Below are positions 61,731 through 64,000 of a stretch of 64,000 nucleotides of DNA, piece after piece. Numbering within the stretch: position 1 is the first letter of the stretch; every line of letters starts with the position of its first letter. The position numbers and the translations under genes are program-made. The notes under the pieces were generated by a model. That model was not told the DNA's origin. It did not search any database and saw only the letters and a list, made by a program, of their open reading frames with translations. Source of the DNA: Apostichopus japonicus (lineage: Eukaryota > Echinodermata > Holothuroidea > Aspidochirotida > Stichopodidae); contig NC_092569.1 of assembly GCF_037975245.1 (NCBI RefSeq), forward strand, positions 11,381,001-11,445,000, given 5' to 3'.

Positions 61731-62505
61731 TCTTTCGGCAGCAAAATAATATAATATCAGCTGTGCTTGTGAACATGATTTCTTGGCAAGCGATCAAGCA
61801 AAGTTATCTACTGTCCGTCTGTGTCTGATTGCTGACAATATTACGTCATATACCGGTATTGACCAAAGCTTTTGATAAAATGTTGAGTAGTCAGAACGAA
61901 ATTCGATCATAGGAATTCTCAAAGATACCAATTGATTGAAGTCGTAGTTAGTTTAAAGGAGTAACACACTTTCATATATGGTTTGTCACTGATGAGAGCA
62001 TCTGAAATCACTGTTTAATTTGGGATAAAATCACTTCGGTTAACCAACCACGAAGTAATATCCAGTTACAAAGTATAAATATTTTACCACATATCTATTT
62101 ACTGCCCTCGCTTGGTTACTCTGAATTATAAATGATAAATTCAGCAAGCTTGGTGAAGTATGAACACTCAAAATCCGACACCGTCATCAAGAATACGCCG
62201 GATATATACCGGCAATGAAGAATAAACTAAACCAATAATCCCTTGATATAACTGACCGTGATTACCATTAAGGCTTAAAAGGGAAGTCGTAAGCATTGTA
62301 CACTTAGGTAGGTAGAGAATTCCAGACATTGTATTTATTATACTATAAAAACATAACATTGTAGGTTTCATGATCATAAAATCGTACAACATATATCCTA
62401 CGTAATTATATTGCAATGTAAAATATCTTAATCACATTTACCGACTAGAAATATGAGTGTTCATTTAATACCCTGCATTAGCATGACATCTGCGCTATAC
62501 ACTTA

Positions 62506-63960
62506 GATGACTTAAGAGATGAGTGAAAAGGGGTTTTGTGCTATAACTCCTCCAAGTGAAAACATTGAATTGACAAGCAACGTTTGCATGCATAGTTTAA
62601 ATGTCTCGTTGTAGTTGCCGTAATGTTAGCTGGGTCGCGTATTGCGTCATAGAATTCCGAGTAAACGGCTGGCCCTGTTTTCCCCAAATTTTGTATGCAG
62701 CTATATGTAGTTACCATGTTAACTAAGGTCAAGGTTAATGTTCAGTACTCAAAGTAGCAGAACCATAGCTTATGCTTGAACTCTTACAGGCTGCATTGGA
62801 TGGACTTGGAATCTTAACAGGTATAAGATGTCAGATAGTAATAAATATGTGGTTGCTATGGTGGCAAAATTCAGCGGTCAGAGTTAAAATATCAAAATAA
62901 GCAATAATTGAATTTTTGCTTTAATTTCAACGGGAAGCACTGAATCGACTTGCAACTTTTTGAACCATTATCGATTTAGAAAAATACAGAAATGGTATAT
63001 AAAAAAAACTATGACAAAGTAGAACAAAGTGAGGTGGCTGAAAGCCAACATTGTTTCTACAACTTTGAAACGCCAACATAGAGATAACATGGCTTGATTC
63101 TGGTTTGTACGGTCAGCACCATCGATATCATTACGGTACTGTACCTGTACCAACATTACCAATACAAGGGTTTGAAACATGAGTATGTTGGAAGTTCTGG
63201 CAATTGTTTGGGAGCCCTAGATCAATCTACAAGGGGTAACATCTCCTTTGCGAGAGCCTGTAGGACAAAACCAACTGTAGCAGCAAAACGTATGATTTGT
63301 GCATTTGTTTATTACAGTTAACCTTCCGTCCTTTTTTAACCTCAGTTTAAGTACGTATCCGCTTCTTCGCGTGTACCTCGAAGCTGAGTTACTGATACCA
63401 AGCATATTGCTCTTCTATATAAGTGTTTGTTCTCATCAAAGTACAGTTCCTCTTGAACAAATGCATAAAGCCTAGCTGTGATTAAAACAAAGAGTTAGTT
63501 CTCACAGCCATTAATGAAAATACTAACTGGTGTATTGAACACAAAAAAGCTTTATTAAAGACGATATGTTTCCTTCGATTTTTACCATGGACAGGCATGG
63601 CTATCGAGAGATTTAAAATGGTTTTGTAAATGTATCTTTGTTGCAGTTGCATGAATCAATTTTTAATATGTTCAGATGAGAATCACACCTTATTAATTAC
63701 AATTTTATTGATAGTGAATAACCGAAAATATCATTTCATTTATTACGTTGTTGATATATGATTGGATGATATGTATATCAACCTTTACTGCTGTCTCTTC
63801 ACAAGAGTTTGAGCGATAATTAATCAACGCCAATAGAATATTCTGAATGGTATATTGAACAAAAAAGAAGCTGTATATCAAAACAAATTATTAAAGATCA
63901 ACACACTCAAGAAAAGTTTGTACCACTAAGCTACGGTGGTGTATATATATATCTATATAT

Positions 63961-64000
<40 letters not shown>
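62506..64000. other. unannotated right end of the window
   Basis: Beyond the outer end of the inverted duplication no exon is recognised. Short open frames (62541-62732, 62968-63180, 63094-63321) have no domain or splice support. The window ends in an AT microsatellite with one CTATATATAG palindromic interruption (about 63942-64000). Confidence 0.45.
63942..64000. repeat. (TA)n microsatellite at window edge
   Basis: An uninterrupted TA dinucleotide tract apart from one ATCTATATATAGAT segment. It runs off the end of the window. Confidence 0.95.

Larger units (their letters stand above)
51745..62505 (+). repeat. right arm of the large diverged inverted duplication
   Basis: Inverse partner of 40010-48720. 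It is about 2 kb longer because it holds insertions absent from the left arm: a block with a LINE fragment (about 54530-55240) and a SINE / DNA-transposon / SINE composite (about 59730-61735). At both places the left arm shows the uninterrupted flanks close together. These insertions therefore post-date the duplication, or were lost from the left arm. Confidence 0.85.

Noticed and set aside
59707-61828. Open frames rich in alternating Tyr-Ile next to SINEs
   Set aside because: They are translations of (TA)n microsatellites.

Overview
The window is eukaryotic, intron-rich, AT-rich DNA. It is most consistent with an echinoderm, probably a sea cucumber. The main evidence is four secreted fibrinogen-related protein (FReD/FREP) genes. 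The two short ones have the length and layout I remember for the holothurian 'fibrinogen-like protein A' (signal peptide, short linker, one C-terminal fibrinogen domain, about 280 residues). Every exon boundary below was read from AG/GT splice sites and codon phase; no transcript evidence was available.

Layout. (1) 1.85-6.93 kb, minus strand: FREP gene A, seven exons, 5' (signal) exon not found. (2) 6.9-14.4 kb: no gene, but a ~0.75-0.83 kb tandem duplication and a small minisatellite. (3) 14.415-14.772 kb: an intact non-autonomous hAT-type element with an 8-bp target duplication. (4) 15.83-21.01 kb, plus strand: a multi-exon gene of an uncharacterised 'SAMD3-like' family, with probable homopolymer frameshifts, followed by a decayed tandem copy of its last exon. 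(5) 23.2-23.9 kb and 37.3-38.2 kb: two copies of a dispersed repeat. (6) 26.07-26.53 kb: six head-to-tail 78-bp units, each carrying the 3' end and splice donor of a FReD exon. (7) 26.87-36.26 kb, plus strand: FREP gene B, eight exons, complete (546 aa), with a 1.1-kb hAT-like element in intron 7. (8) 40.0-48.7 kb and 51.7-62.5 kb: a large diverged inverted duplication around a ~3-kb spacer. Each arm carries one compact five-exon FREP gene of 278 aa (C on minus, D on plus), transcribed divergently from the spacer. The right arm also carries a LINE fragment, tRNA-like SINEs, a 1.34-kb element nested in a SINE, and a 27-bp palindrome flanked by an 8-bp direct repeat.

Genes A and B share an unusual modular design. 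The first fibrinogen domain is only two-thirds long: its last exon is replaced by a phase-compatible cysteine-rich TIL exon, then a TILa-like segment, then a second, complete fibrinogen domain. C and D are plain single-domain FREPs. All four are probably secreted lectin-like or clotting-like proteins. A role in innate immunity or regeneration is inference from the family, not something the sequence shows.
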